A stretch of 64,000 nt of DNA from Przewalskia tangutica (taxonomy: Eukaryota; Streptophyta; Magnoliopsida; Solanales; Solanaceae). The notes beneath the pieces were generated by a model. That model was not told the origin of the DNA. It ran no database searches and saw only the letters and a list, made by a program, of their open reading frames with translations. The stretch is from the NCBI GenBank assembly GCA_029844215.1, contig CM056724.1, forward strand, positions 38,664,446 to 38,728,445. Direction: 5' to 3'. Of the stretch, positions 1-12,180 are shown in pieces (position 1 is the first letter of the stretch; the number at the start of each line of letters is the position of its first letter). Position numbers and translations under genes: made by a program.

Positions 1-2713
1 CTTACAGATATACATTAGAGAATAGCAGCGGAACATACAAAACTCATAAAATACTTAAACAATAAATATCAACAGGCTAGCCGATAAGGCCACCTTCCGG
101 GAAATATACATAACCCAAAATAAAAACAGTTACATCTTTGCTCTTACAACCCAATCCACAAGATATGACTCATGCACTTAAGAATAATCGTGACGACAGG
201 GCTCGCCATACCCCTGAATGTACATAAATCTACAACATCAGGGAAACCGAACTAAAAGACAAGCCTCCGGAGAAATGGAGCTTTTGACAACTGATCAGTG
301 ATCCTAAGAGTGAGGATCCACCACCTGCTTACCCCTACCAGCGGAATGAACGCAGCCCCCCAAGAAAAGGGGGTCAGTACACAATATGTACCAAGTATGT
401 AAAACAGGAAAATACTGCAATTTACATCATAAGTCCAAAATAAAGCTGGAGACGTGTATGATAATCGAATTAACAGTATATTGTGTCTTACTAACAATGA
501 GAGTAAAATATACATTTCTGGTTCTTAAAAAAATAGGAAGCCTGTGATTAACCTAGGACCATCCGCCCGTAGTATTATGACGCAATCATACTCCTGGGAC
601 TATTTCACCCGCATAGGCCGTATGGACCCGCATGAGGTAACTTCCTCGCATAGGACTGGTCCGCCTCGCATAGGACTATTTCACCCGCATGAGCCCTACG
701 GACTCGCATGAGGTATTCCTCGCATCGTGGGTAGCAAATCCACGAAATATGCAAATGCCACAAGCCCGGGGAATGACCCCGTAATGAACAATATATCATA
801 AACACAACCGGCTACTATAAATAACATAAACAAGTTAAGAAACCCCTTAACTTCTCATTGACTTAATTAGCATACACTCTCATTTCTTTTAACTTAAGGC
901 ACAATCGTATCATGAAAGATCTGGGAATTTAACCCAAAGTATTACGTACTTCTATTCTTTTAAAAATGAATCTTTTTCATATAAAACTCCAAGATACTAA
1001 TAACCGTAGTATCAAGTCATATCTACTTTTCAAGACAAGTCACAATACCTTTTAGAAATACATTTATAGGCTTCTAAATCAAGTGACTTTTTACTTTAAA
1101 ACTTTAAGCAATTGATGCCTTTAAATCAATTTGTCTTTCTACATTTCAAGCCATTTATCTTTATTTACATCACTAGAGTAAACCATTCTTTCAACTTTCC
1201 ATAAAGTTATCATAACCAACTTCCCATAAAGCCGTTATACTAACTTTATGCTTTAGGCCCAAAGGCATTCTTATCCTTTTAAAACAAGTGAGTTAATTCT
1301 CTAACTCAACCAACTTGGACATTCTTAAAACAAGTCAAGGATACCAAATGAAACTGAATTCATTTAAAGCTCGTACGTCTGCCGTACTATACATTTATAA
1401 CTACTCATGCTCAAGAGATAAGAAAGTTCCACATACCTCTTCGGTTCAATCCACTTACTAAGTCCAATATGCTGTACGTAGTATGTCAACCTATAATGAC
1501 CATAATACGTCTATTAACTTCTAGCTTCAACGTAGAATATTCTAAGTGTAAAGTCACTAAATTCTACGGAAAATCGGGCAGCACTTCATTTGTTTCTACG
1601 TGCTTTTTCACCTTTTTCAAGGCCTGAATTCAATAACCAAATATTCCACATTTAAGGCTCAACAATGTAGCTAACAAAAGGGGATTACACGCCTAACAAG
1701 ACGTGTAAAATTCTGCCCCACAATTGATATCAAACTAGTCCAAAGGCAATGCCATTCTCGGAAATTTGAGGTACACCAACACAAAGTCTTTTCCAATTCT
1801 TTTTTCAATCCAAGTTGTTTAGTCTAACATGTTATATATCCGCAATCGATTACAACAACTACAATCTTCAATTAGATAACATGCGACGATTCTAATTATC
1901 GACCAAATTGTATTTCAATTTCAAATGGCTAACAAGGTCATTTCAGATTTTAGGATTCCAATATACATAACACTTATCAATCTTCAATACATATACCTCA
2001 TGTTTGTTAAAATGTATAACTACAACAATATATAATCTTATAACACTAAGAGAACAAGATTGTTACCTTGACAAGCCTTAATCCAACTTCAAGATCCGAA
2101 GTCGCTCCTTAGCAACTTAGCTCCTCTCCTTGACACTCCAATCCGCCACTTGAAGCCCTTAGAAGTTCACAAACAACTTTCCTTCAATTTCCAATCCAAA
2201 CCTATGAAAGCGACTTAGGTTTTCACCTTGCGACTAATGCAAAAACGACACTTTTCCGGGATCTTTCTATTGAGATACCCTTGCAATACCCTTAGAAACC
2301 TTAGTTTAAAGTATTGAGATTATTGAACAACAAACGAAATTTTTTGTCTGGCTAAATTACCCTAACCCGAGAGCTATGTAGACAAGAACAAGATTTCTTG
2401 AATTTTTTTCTAAGTATGGGAAACTTGTCTTACTAGTGGTATGCTTATATAACAATATGGAGGGTCAAGATTATAACAAATAGGTGGCTTGGATGCATTT
2501 CATTAAAAGATCAAGTCAAGTCATTATGCCCATGGTCAATTTCGACCAAGACCAACCAAGGGGGGTGACATGTGTCACCCTCCCATTTGTCGCAATATTT
2601 CGTTTCCCGACATTTCCATAATTCCGATAAATTTTTACTAGTCTCAAATCTTAACATTTTTGAGTTCTTACGTACGTTCTTATAAACATGTCCTGAAATT
2701 GCGGGGTGTAACA
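1..2713 (-). mobile_element. Long LTR of element A (Ty3/gypsy-like), 3' tip beyond the left edge
   Basis: Read on the minus strand, the LTR begins TGTTACACCCCGC at 2713 and runs leftwards off the window; by comparison with the LTR ending at 5128, about 50 bases are missing, so full length is near 2.76 kb. It has a TATA-like tatataagc near 2440-2456, an imperfect palindrome around GACACATGTC at 2565-2578, a C5/G5 hairpin motif (about 353-372) and minisatellite-like words cctcgcatagg at 640-720. Sequence similarity to 2714-5128 read in the opposite orientation is obvious. No coding domain of this element is in the window, so the Tekay/Del-like assignment rests only on LTR length and style. Confidence 0.75.
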
Positions 2714-5128
2714 CTTTACACTTAGAACATTCTACGTTTGAATCTAGAGGTTAATAGCCGTGTTATGGTTATTATAGGTTGACATTCTACGTGCGGCATA
2801 TTCAAGTTAGCAAGTGGATTAAGCCGAAGAGGTATGTTGAACTTTTCTTATCTCTTGAGCATGAGTAGCTATAAATGTATAGTACGGTAGACGTACGAGA
2901 TTTAAATGAATTTAGTTTCATTTGATATCCTTGACTTGTTTAAGAATATCCAAGTTGGTTGAGTTAGAGAATTAACTCACTTGTTTTAAAGGTTAAAGAT
3001 GTCTTAGTTTCTAAGCACAAAGTTAGTATAACGGCTTTATGGAAAGTTGGTTATAACAACTTTATGGAAAGTTAAAGGAATGGTTTTGTCTAGTAAGGTA
3101 AACAAAGAAAAATGACTTGAAATAAAGAAGGGCAATTTGATTTAAAGGCATCAATTGCTTTAAGTTTTAAAGTAAGGGTCCCTTGATTTAGAAGCTTAAA
3201 AACGTATTTATGAAAGTGTAGTAACTTGACTTTTAAAAGGTATAGGTTACTTGATCTTATGTATAAAGACATCTTGACGTGTAAAGTATTGATTACTTGA
3301 ACTATGTAAAAGTTAAGAGACTTGAAGTATTCTGAAAGTTATGTAACTTGATTTGAAAGTATATGATACTTGGTTTTTAAAAGTATAAGTCTCTTGGTTA
3401 TAAAAAGAATGAATTTATCTAAAACATAAAGAATTATAACGGCTTTATGGGGAGTTAGTTATAACGGCTTTATGAAAGGTTAAGAGAGTGGTCTATTTTG
3501 ATTTATAGGCATGAGTTGCCTAGGTTGTGAAATTATAAGTTACTTGGTTTCAAAGCCTTGAAATGAATTTCTAAAGGTTAGTAACTTAAATTTGAAAAAT
3601 AGACATGCCTTGATACTACGGGTGTTAGTATCTTGGGATTTTATATAAAAAGGAGTCTTTTGAAAAGAAAGGAAGTATGTAGTACTTTGGGTTAAATTCC
3701 CGGCTTGTTATGTGACACGAAAGTGCCTTGAGTTTATAAAATGAAGTTCATGTTTGTATGATAATGAAAGTCTAAAGATTTTATGAACTTGCCTATGCTT
3801 GCTTGCGATAGCCTTTGAGTGCAAGTATTATATTTTTTTAAGCTGTCGCGACTCTCGGTTGGAGAAATTCGTCATTGCGGAATTTACTCGACGTACCGAT
3901 AGTGATGGAGGATTCCACGGGTATGCTTCCATTGTGATTGATCCATGGACATGCTTATACGATGAAGGATTCCGGGGCATGCAACCATGATGCGGGTTAA
4001 ATTCCCGGATGCTATTATTGATCCATGGACATGCTTATACGATGAAGGATTCCGGGGCATGCAACCATGATGCGGGTTAAATTTCTGAATGCTATTATTG
4101 ATCCATGGACATGCTTATACGATGAAGGATTCCGGGGCATGCAACCATGATGCGCGTTAAATTCCCGGATGCTATTATTACTGCATGGACATGCTTATAC
4201 GATGAAGGATTTCGGGATATGCGATCATGTTATATACTATTACTCCATGGATTAGCTCTCCATGAAGTCATGTACCCGAGATGAGGGATTCCACGGGCAT
4301 GAGATATATATATATATATATATCATATGTGCACGCCGACAGTGAGGTGAGATGCCACAGACGTGTTACATGTATATATTTTACACTTACGATTGTCGGC
4401 AGTGATGGAGGATTTCACGGGCACACTTTGAGGTTTTGCGGGCTTGAGACCCTTACTGGACTGTGTGATGATTTTTGAGGGCTTGAGTCTCTAGCCTTGG
4501 TGTGACTATTGTTTATGTGTTGAAATAGTCTTTATAAAGGTAAAACTGACTTTCATTACTTTCATTTCGGTAAGGCACGGTTGTACTGTTAATTTGATTA
4601 TCATACTTGTCTCAAGCTTTTTATATCTAGACTTTATGATTTAAATTACAGTACTTTCAGTTTTACATACTTGGTACATATTTTGTACTGACCCCCTTTC
4701 CTCGGGGGGCTGCGTTCATGCCGCAGGTTGGGATACATATCTTGTTGATCCTCACTCTTAGGATCACTGTTCAGTTCTTGGAAAGCTCCATTTCTCCGGA
4801 GGCTTGTCTTTTGGTACGGTTTCCCTGATGTTGTAGATTTATGTACATTCAGGGGTATGGCGGGGCCCTGTCCCGTCACAGTTGTTATGTAGAAATTCTT
4901 AGAGGTCTGTAGTCATATCTTGTGGATTGGGTTGTAAAGAAAAAAAAAGGGTAACTGCTTTTGGGTTATGTGTATACTTTTGGAAGGTGACCTTATCGGC
5001 TAGCCTGTTGATATTTCATGACTTATACTTTTGAGTTGTATGTATATTCCGCTACTATTCTCTGATGTATACCTGTAAGGGGTGCCCAGGTAGGGCACCA
5101 GTCGCGGGCCCGGGTTCGGGCCGTGACA
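2714..5128 (+). mobile_element. 5'-truncated long LTR of element B, same family as A, opposite orientation
   Basis: The segment starts inside an LTR and ends with gggccgtgaca at 5128, the usual terminus of this family (compare 41,681-41,688). Words such as ggattaagccgaagaggtat and the gatcctcactcttaggatc block match the reverse complement of 1-2713. The C5/G5 hairpin (gacccccttt...ggggggct) lies near 4690-4715. The missing 5' part is presumably left of the window, with element A inserted into it; the five bases cttta (2714-2718) would be A's target duplication. The adjacent copia-A LTR resumes at 5129 with aatac as the possible duplication made by B. Confidence 0.75.
3938..4255 (+). repeat. 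80-bp tandem repeat inside LTR B, about 4 units
   Basis: Units beginning attgatccatggacatgctt recur at about 3938, 4018 and 4098, with a diverged unit at about 4177. Each carries gatgaaggattccgggg and atgcgggttaaattc. The first three are nearly identical, so expansion is recent. Similar themes (gaaggattcc, gggcatgc) continue in degenerate form to about 4440. Confidence 0.85.
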
Positions 5129-5724
5129 AATACATTCGAGGAATGAATCCTAATCTTGTCTCAATTACCACCTTTAATCTACTTCGCAATGTACCCAAAA
5201 CAAGATGCGTCTCAACCTATAAGGCATTTGAGCTTAGGACAGGATCAAAGTACATTACTCTGTAAACAAGGTGGTATCGACCTCAAGTCTAAGGACTTCT
5301 ATCTCCCACACGCCGATGACACTTTAGACATATATAACAAATAGTACATCAGCAGGGTATACCAATACTTTAACAAGTATCCATGTGTCCATCACAAGTT
5401 TCCATAACTCGTAGCAGTTGAGACATACTACATCCCTAAGGATATGATGTATACCACATGTCGACGTATCACATATAATCGATATCCCATTCTCAGTGAT
5501 CATTAGTCGAGACAGTTTAAGAGTTTACGCTATAATATTAATCTCTCACATTATTTATAACCACGTAATCTCCAGGGATACATTTATAGAATATTATAAA
5601 CAATCAACTAATAATTCAAAAAATGCAAATGCCATAATATTAATCTCCATTAATATAAATATGAATGTGTATAAAGTACATTTGTCCTAATACTGATTAT
5701 CTCGAAGACATACATATACATTCA
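5129..5724 (-). repeat. Copia-A 3' LTR, truncated
   Basis: The sequence is a close copy of about 18,785-19,365 (same order of aaggaatgaatcctaatctt, cacgccgatgacac, tagtcgag, etc.). On the minus strand it starts TGAATGTATATG at 5724 and breaks off at 5129, where LTR B ends. Divergence from the 5' copy is visible, including small indels, so the insertion is not very recent. Confidence 0.85.
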
Positions 5725-5737
5725 ATCTCCCGCTTGG
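5725..5737 (-). promoter_or_regulatory. Copia-A polypurine tract
   Basis: On the minus strand ccaagcgggagat abuts the LTR start TGAATG. A purine-rich tract directly before the 3' LTR is the plus-strand primer in LTR retrotransposons. Confidence 0.7.
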
Positions 5738-5739
5738 CC

Positions 5740-7308
5740 TAGAGTCAATCACCAACATGTCTAATACCCATGTTCTCAAAATGACCATTATGCTTAACCA
5801 AGCTTAATAGTTTAGTAAATGGGTCTGCTAGATTATTATCTGTGGGAACATAATCTAATCTAATATCTTCAGCCTCCACCAACTCTCTGAGAATGTGGTA
5901 CTTTCTCGGTACATGTTTGTTTCTGTTTGTTGATCTTGGTTCCTTTGCTTATGTAATTGCACCAGTGTTGTCACAATAAATGGTTATTGGACAACTAGCA
6001 CTCGGAACAACCCCTAGTTCCTTCAGGAACTCAGAAATCACGACAACTTCTTTAGCAGCTTCCGATCCAAAGAATGTACTCGCTGATGAGTCGAATCAAG
6101 CGAGAGCTTGTTTGGAACTCTTCCAACTCACTGCTCCACCATTGAAAACGAACGTATAACCAGACTGAGATTTGAAGTCATCAACATCTGTCTAGAATCT
6201 AGCATCAGTGTAACCAGTAGCAACTAGCTTCTCATCACAACCATAGACCAAAAAGTAATCTTTAGTATGTCTGAGATACTTAAGAATACTTTTGACTGCC
6301 TTCCAGTGTTCTTCACTAGGATTCTGCTGGAACTTGCAAGTCATACTAAGTGCAAATGTCACATCTGACCTAGTACAAGTTATGACATACATAATTAATC
6401 CTATAGCCGAAGCATATGAGACCCTCTTCATGCGCTCGAGTTCTACATCACTAGAAGGGAAATCCTTCTTAGATAACTTGATGTCTTGACCCATTGGAAG
6501 ATCGCATTTCTTGGAATTCTCCATAGAAAAATGTCTAAGCACTTTGTCTATGTAGACCGACTGTGACAGCCCCAACAATCTATTAGGTCTATCTCTATAG
6601 ATCTTAATTCCCATAATGTAGCAGGCTTTACCTAAGTCCTTCATCATGAAGGTATTGGACAACCATTCATTAACTGATTGCATGAGAGTCTTATTGTCTC
6701 CCATTATCAATATGTCATCAACATATATAACAATGAAGAAAATACCCTCATCCGTGCGTTTAATATAAACACACGGATCTTTTTTGCTTCTGACGAAATC
6801 AAATGCCTTGATAACCTTGTCAAAGCAAATATTCCAACTCATAGAGGCTTGCTTAAGTCCATAAATGGACTTTGTAGGTTGCACATAACATTTGGTCCAG
6901 ACTCGGATGAAAAACCTCCGGGTTGTTTCATATACACTTCCTCAATTAGATTACCATTGTGGAATGCAGTTTTGACGTCCTTCTGCCAGATGTCTTAGTC
7001 ATAATGAGCAGTTATAGCAAGCAAAATACGAATAGACTTTATCTTAGCAACTGACGAAAAGGTTTCATCATAATCCACACCAGGACGCTGATTATAACTT
7101 TTAGCCACCAGTCTAGCTTTATAAGTCTGAACCTTGGCAAATGCATCAATCCTCTTCTTGAAGACCCATTTGCATCATATGGGTTTAACCACATTTGGAA
7201 AATCAACCAAATTTCTCACTTGATTGACATACATAGATTCCATTTCCGATTTCATGGCTTCTTTCCATCTCTTCGAATCAATGTTTACCATTGTTTCGTT
7301 ATATATTG
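5740..7308 (-). pseudogene. Copia-A reverse transcriptase and RNase H, degenerate
   Basis: Minus-strand translation gives a recognisable copia RT: SIYGLKQASMSWN, an intact YVDD box (VIYVDDILIMGD, about 6730), MKDLG, then the connection and RNase H with YTDA, WKSSKQ and IYCDN, ending GIRHVGD near 5745. The longest open piece is 6884-6192. Upstream, the RT start (MKSEMESMYVNQV, KARLVAKSYNQRPG, DETFS) is readable up to 7308 but holds a stop after LLAITAHYD. Further stops lie in RNase H. No functional enzyme is expected. Confidence 0.85.
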
Positions 7309-9970
7309 TGTAACACCTCGTACCTTAGCATTACGTTGTTTCGTAGTAAAACTGTATGAGTAGTAAGGAATCCAGGTCATAAATGTGGTTATAGTTGTAA
7401 GACCGTGTAAGTTTGAGCAATTTCGAAACCATTATATTTTGCCTTGATATGGTATTTTCATTTAAGTGATAGTTGTTTTTTGTAAATGTTTGATAAATAT
7501 GATTTTTATACTTATTAATATTACTACTTTTTGGATACGCTTTAAATTATATACGTGATATGAGGAAGTTTACAAAGAGAAAATTACTTTTTATAAGAAA
7601 AGTTATTGTTTCCTGTTTCGAGAATTTATTATACAAAATTTGTCCTCTTGATATTAGGTTGAAAATTTTGGAATTTAATAAGATATTTTTTTTTCACTGT
7701 CTTAAACTTTATGATATAATTTTATAAAGTACATATGATTTAGTTCTAATACAAATTGTTGAAGGAATTAGATAGTATTATTAGATAAACCTTAAATACT
7801 ATGTGGACATAGTTTGTATGTGTCATTGTTAAGGGCAGCACGTGTAGATATATGCATGTAAAATGTTTTGGTGGCATATTAAGTGATAAGATAATTCATA
7901 GTGGTTAGATAGTTAGAGGCACCATCTGATGCTGACAAAATTCCTAGAAAAATAATTCTAATAACGCAATAAATGTAACTGGGTAGCTAGAGATAGAGAA
8001 AATAATGAACCTTTTATGCAAGGTTCCAAAGTCACTACAAGTTTTCGTGATGATTTCTTCAATCCTCTTCAAAGTATTTGTCGCAATTGGATCGTTATTA
8101 TCAACCTGAAAAGTTTGCAATGTTGTTTCAAGACTACGTTCCAGCAAGAAAAAGGGGTTGGTTCTGTTACTATTAAAGGTCAATATTCGAGATATGTTAA
8201 GACAAATCCTTCTTTCTTTTGGCATGTTCTGCGTACGAAATATAATTGTGGTATTGTTCCATAAATTATTCTACTCTTAGAAGTTAAGGAATATTTGTGT
8301 TATTGATTCTATGCTAAAAGTATGTCTAAGTTGTTTCTAAGTCTTTATTAAGACATATGAGAAAGATGTTGATATTCATGAGAGTTTTTAGTAAGCACTG
8401 GAGTCTAAAGTAACTAATAAGTATTAAGTGCTGGAACTGATTTAATAAATAAGTAGGTATATTTTAAGTAGATGTGTTAAAATAAGTCATTGCAGCGTTA
8501 AGTGAATAAGGTATCGACAAACAATTATATTAAAATGATTTAGAATGTCATCTGCATAGAAACTAAGATATAATCAATTTGTTTTACATTTTCTAGTTCA
8601 CATCTGACTCCGGGATGAATTATGGAAAATTAAAACCTTAATGGAGGGTATATGATTTAATGAAATCATACTAAATGCTTAGATAAGATCATTATAAAAT
8701 ATAACCTAACGACTCATATAATGAATTAATTAGGCAATTCGGATCTTTTATCACAAATAAGATATTTTCATAATGTTAGCCAGAAGAGCAAGGATATTAG
8801 TGTCATCCAATAAATTCAGGAAATGTTTATTGTAATTCATGCATTTACATTTGCATTTACATTGCATTCATATTTTACCCAAGACGATATGATATGAGTT
8901 GGTACAGACGACAAGCGGTATGTGGAACTCTTCCTTCTTTCTTTTGGCATGATTTATATGAAATGATACGGCGGACGTACATGATTTCTATACAGTCTCG
9001 TTCCTAATAATATGAGTTATGAGAAGTGTCTTTGATTTTCTAGTAAAGTTCATTTTAAGGATTTTATCGAGAGTCAAATGATGATTTAAAAAGCATATGG
9101 TTGCTCATGATATCTACTCGTGCAAGTGTTACTATTCCACTTCACCGCGCCCCTCACTAGAGGGCCGAGCAGTATATGTATATGTGATTTTACCGCATCC
9201 CAAAAAGGGCCGGGCAGTATATAATTTCATCGCGTCCCATAATGGGTCGGGCAGATTCGTGCATAGTCTCTTATATGTTCACCACGTCCTTTACTAGAGG
9301 GTCGAGCAGTATATGTATATGATTTCATGGACATGTATCCATGATGCGGGTATAGATACCCATGACAGTATATGAATCTATGGACATGTATTCATGATGC
9401 GGGTATAGATATCCATGACAGTATATGATTATATGGACAGACATTCATGATTTTGATATGACTCTCTATTTTATATGGCACAGTTGGATTTGGTATTTGA
9501 TAATCATACATGTCTCCTGCCATCTTTTACCCAGTTATGATCTTTTTATAGTACTTCATGTTTTATATACTTAGTACATTTTTCGTACTGACCTCCTTTC
9601 TTCGGGGGCTGCGTTTCATGTCCGCAGGTTCAGTTAGAAAGAGTGATGGTTCACGCTGGTAAGTTGCTGGTTCAGCTGATGTTGGAGCACTCTATTTGTT
9701 CTAGAGTTGCAATCTAGTCTTGGTATGATATTTTGATGTCGTATACTCTTTAGAGGCTTGTAGACAGGTGTCCTGTGGATAGTGATTTTGTATAGCCTTG
9801 TCGGCTTTGGTATGAACATATATATATGTATAAGTCAGGTTTCTTGTCAAGAGATTTTAAAACCTTTTTCAGTTTAGTCTGTACTTATTGTGATTATACG
9901 GTGATGGTGTGATTTGAGGTACCAAAGCGCGAGATTCGGTGCTCGCCGCGCTTCTTCTGGTGGGTCGACA
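7309..9970 (+). mobile_element. Long solo-type LTR inserted into copia-A
   Basis: The segment opens tgtaacacctcgtacc, ends gggtcgaca and interrupts the copia-A frame between DDDEL (9971 side) and the NETMV start of RT (7308 side). Near its 3' end, cgtactgacctcctttcttcgggggctgcg at 9585-9612 matches the hairpin block of LTRs A, B and G, so it belongs to the same superfamily. No clear 5-bp duplication is visible (tattg against gtcag). No internal region is present, so it is read as a solo LTR. Confidence 0.75.
9138..9425 (+). repeat. Minisatellite inside the 7309-9970 LTR
   Basis: Four irregular 40-50-bp units share cgtcccataatgggtcgggcag-type words (9140, 9200, 9225, 9275). Then follow two units of about 60 bp with atggacatgtatccatgatgcggg (9327, 9385). 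They sit in the LTR region that also holds minisatellites in LTRs B, G and H. Confidence 0.7.
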
Positions 9971-11660
9971 GTCAGAGCTCATCATCATCTGGAATATCTA
10001 TATCAATATGTGTTTTCATAAGTAGATTTAGTCTTTCTGGAGGACGATGAGTTCTAGTCGACCTACAGAGTTGATTGTCTTGCCGTTCAGTTCTAGGTAT
10101 GTTCTGACTGTGAGAAGGTTCTTGTGTATTGGTTGATCCACCAACATGAGAGCTTTCAAGAATATCATTTTTATGTTTTTTCTGAATAATATGAGGTGCA
10201 ATCACTGCACTTGCTCCCAAGGTCTGTGTAGGAGGATCTTGCATTTCTGCATCATTCCTAGTAACACTCCCACTGACCGAAGGGCGTACTGTAAGTACCC
10301 AATCTTCGCCAAAAGCTCCAACTGAATTCTTGCCTTGATCATTCGGCAAGGATTCAACCTCTATGTTACTTTGTTGTTCTTGAATTTCTTCAAGTTCTAT
10401 CTTGTGCAACTCTCTTCCTGGTAGACATATTCTTCTTCAAGGAAAGTTGCATTCCTAGAAACAATAATCTTGTGTTCGCTAGGAAGATAGAAATAGTATC
10501 CCTTAGTTTCATTTGGATACCCTACAAAGTAACATTTATCACTCTTGAATTCCAACTTATTAGTGAGCATCTTCTTGACATATGCAGGGCACCCCCAGGG
10601 CCTCACATGTCTAAGAGTTGACTTTTTGCCACACCATACCTCATACGATGTCTTTTCAACTGATTTAGAATGAACCCTATTTAGAACATAAATGGAGGTT
10701 TGTATAGCATATCCCCAAAGGTATGTAGGTAAATTGAAAAGCTCATCATGGATCGAACCATATCAAGTAGGGTTCGGTTTCTCATCTCGGTAACACCATT
10801 CATCTGTGGTGTTCCAAGAGGCGTCCATTCGGAATAACTCCATGTAGCTTCAAGTAATCTAGAAATTCTTTACTTAGGTATTCACCTCCTCGATCAAATC
10901 GAAGAGTCTTGATACTCTTTGAGAGTTGTTTCTCCACTTCGCACTTGTACTCCCTAAACCTTTCGAAGGCCTCAGACTTGTATTTCATAAGATACACATA
11001 TCCATACCTTTTCAAGTCATCTATAAAAGCGATGAAGTAAGACCTCATCTGGCTTGAGTCGAAAATGGTCCACATACATCGGTATGTACCAACTCAAGCA
11101 TTTCTTTGGCTCGTATCCCCTTTTCAGAAAGAGGCTTATTGGTCATTTTACCCTTCAAACAGGATTCACAGTTACCATAAAATTCTAAGTCAAATGGTTC
11201 GAGGTAGTTATCCTCAACCGTTATATCCTTGTTTGATTGATATGACCAACTCTACAAAGCCACATGTAGGTAGAATTTCTTTTACTTATTTTAGCTCGCT
11301 TGTTTTGTAAATTGGAAATTTCTTTTATTTCAATGATGTACATACCTTATCCACTAGAGGTAGAAACATCTGGTGCTTTTCCTCCTAGTGCAATGCAGTC
11401 CTTTCTTTCAATGCCTCTTTCTATTACAGTTGAGGCATACATCCTTGGCCGGAATCACCTTTCCTTCTTCACACCTCCCTTAGGCTTCATAGCTGAGAGC
11501 GCAGTGACTGCCTTGCCCTTCTTCTTCTGCCATTCCTTACCTTTCAGCTTGGGCTGGCTAGAGGAGCTCATCATGAGCACAACTTTGCTCTTGGAAGTTG
11601 AAGATTCAAAGGTCTTTAGCATGTTATGCAGTTACGATAGACTCGCCTTTGTTCCGTTCA
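9971..11660 (-). pseudogene. Copia-A integrase region, degenerate
   Basis: Read leftwards from about 11,660: lysine-rich post-gag segment, then integrase core (FIAFIDDLKRYGYVYLMK, LRFDRGGEYLSKEF, about 11,045-10,850). Next comes the integrase C-terminal part (RPWGCPAYVKK, KCYFVGYPNETKGYYFY, 10,606-10,400) and the acidic linker ending DIDIPDDDEL at 9971. The D...D catalytic pair is visible. Stops and frameshifts separate the pieces (for instance near 11,080-11,300 and 10,610-10,800). Confidence 0.8.
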
Positions 11661-12180
11661 TATTGTAGTATACAATAAAATTTCCGAACGAACGAGGGAG
11701 AGAGTTCAGGATAAGGATGGAAGCGACGTTATTCTGCAACCTTATACCAATCGAGGTCAGCATTTCTATCAGCCCTATCATCTTTAACACACATGCTGAG
11801 ACACTTAACTCCCTTCACTTAGCTTACACTTGAAGAGTTTCTATCAACAACTCATATTCCAAAGTTTGGGAATGAGAGTCATAGAGTCTCTTCAAGTGTT
11901 CGAGCATTTCGTTAGGGACCATGTTCTCATGTTGTATCTGTAGTTCCACTGACTTGGAAGACAACATGAGGCATCGTGCTGAAGTGGCATCATTTAGGTT
12001 CTTATGGTAGACTACCTTATCAAATGTGGCATATTCTGTAGAATCATCGTCAATGACTGTGGGGAATAATTTGTACAATACATATTCTATCTTTTATTGC
12101 CTTAGGACAATTCTTAGATTTCTTAGGCCAGTCTAGATAGTTTTGTCCGGTGAGTTTGTTCATTTCAATTATAGGTTCGA
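11661..12180 (-). pseudogene. Copia-A gag, N-terminal half, degenerate
   Basis: Minus-strand pieces MNKLTGQNYLDW (about 12,163) and FDKVVYHKNLNDATSARCLML...HENMVPNEMLEHLKRLYDSHS (12,078-11,824) match the capsid region of copia gag. At least one stop falls between them, and the second piece ends with a stop at 11,824. Confidence 0.75.

Noticed and set aside
6192..6884. Endogenous pararetrovirus reverse transcriptase
   Set aside because: Domain order, KQA and YVDD context, tRNA-Met PBS, PPT and LTRs all identify a Ty1/copia retrotransposon; no movement or coat protein signature is seen anywhere.
7309..9970. Clear target duplication for the LTR inside copia-A
   Set aside because: The flanking pentamers tattg and gtcag do not match, so no duplication is claimed, although the break in the polyprotein shows insertion.
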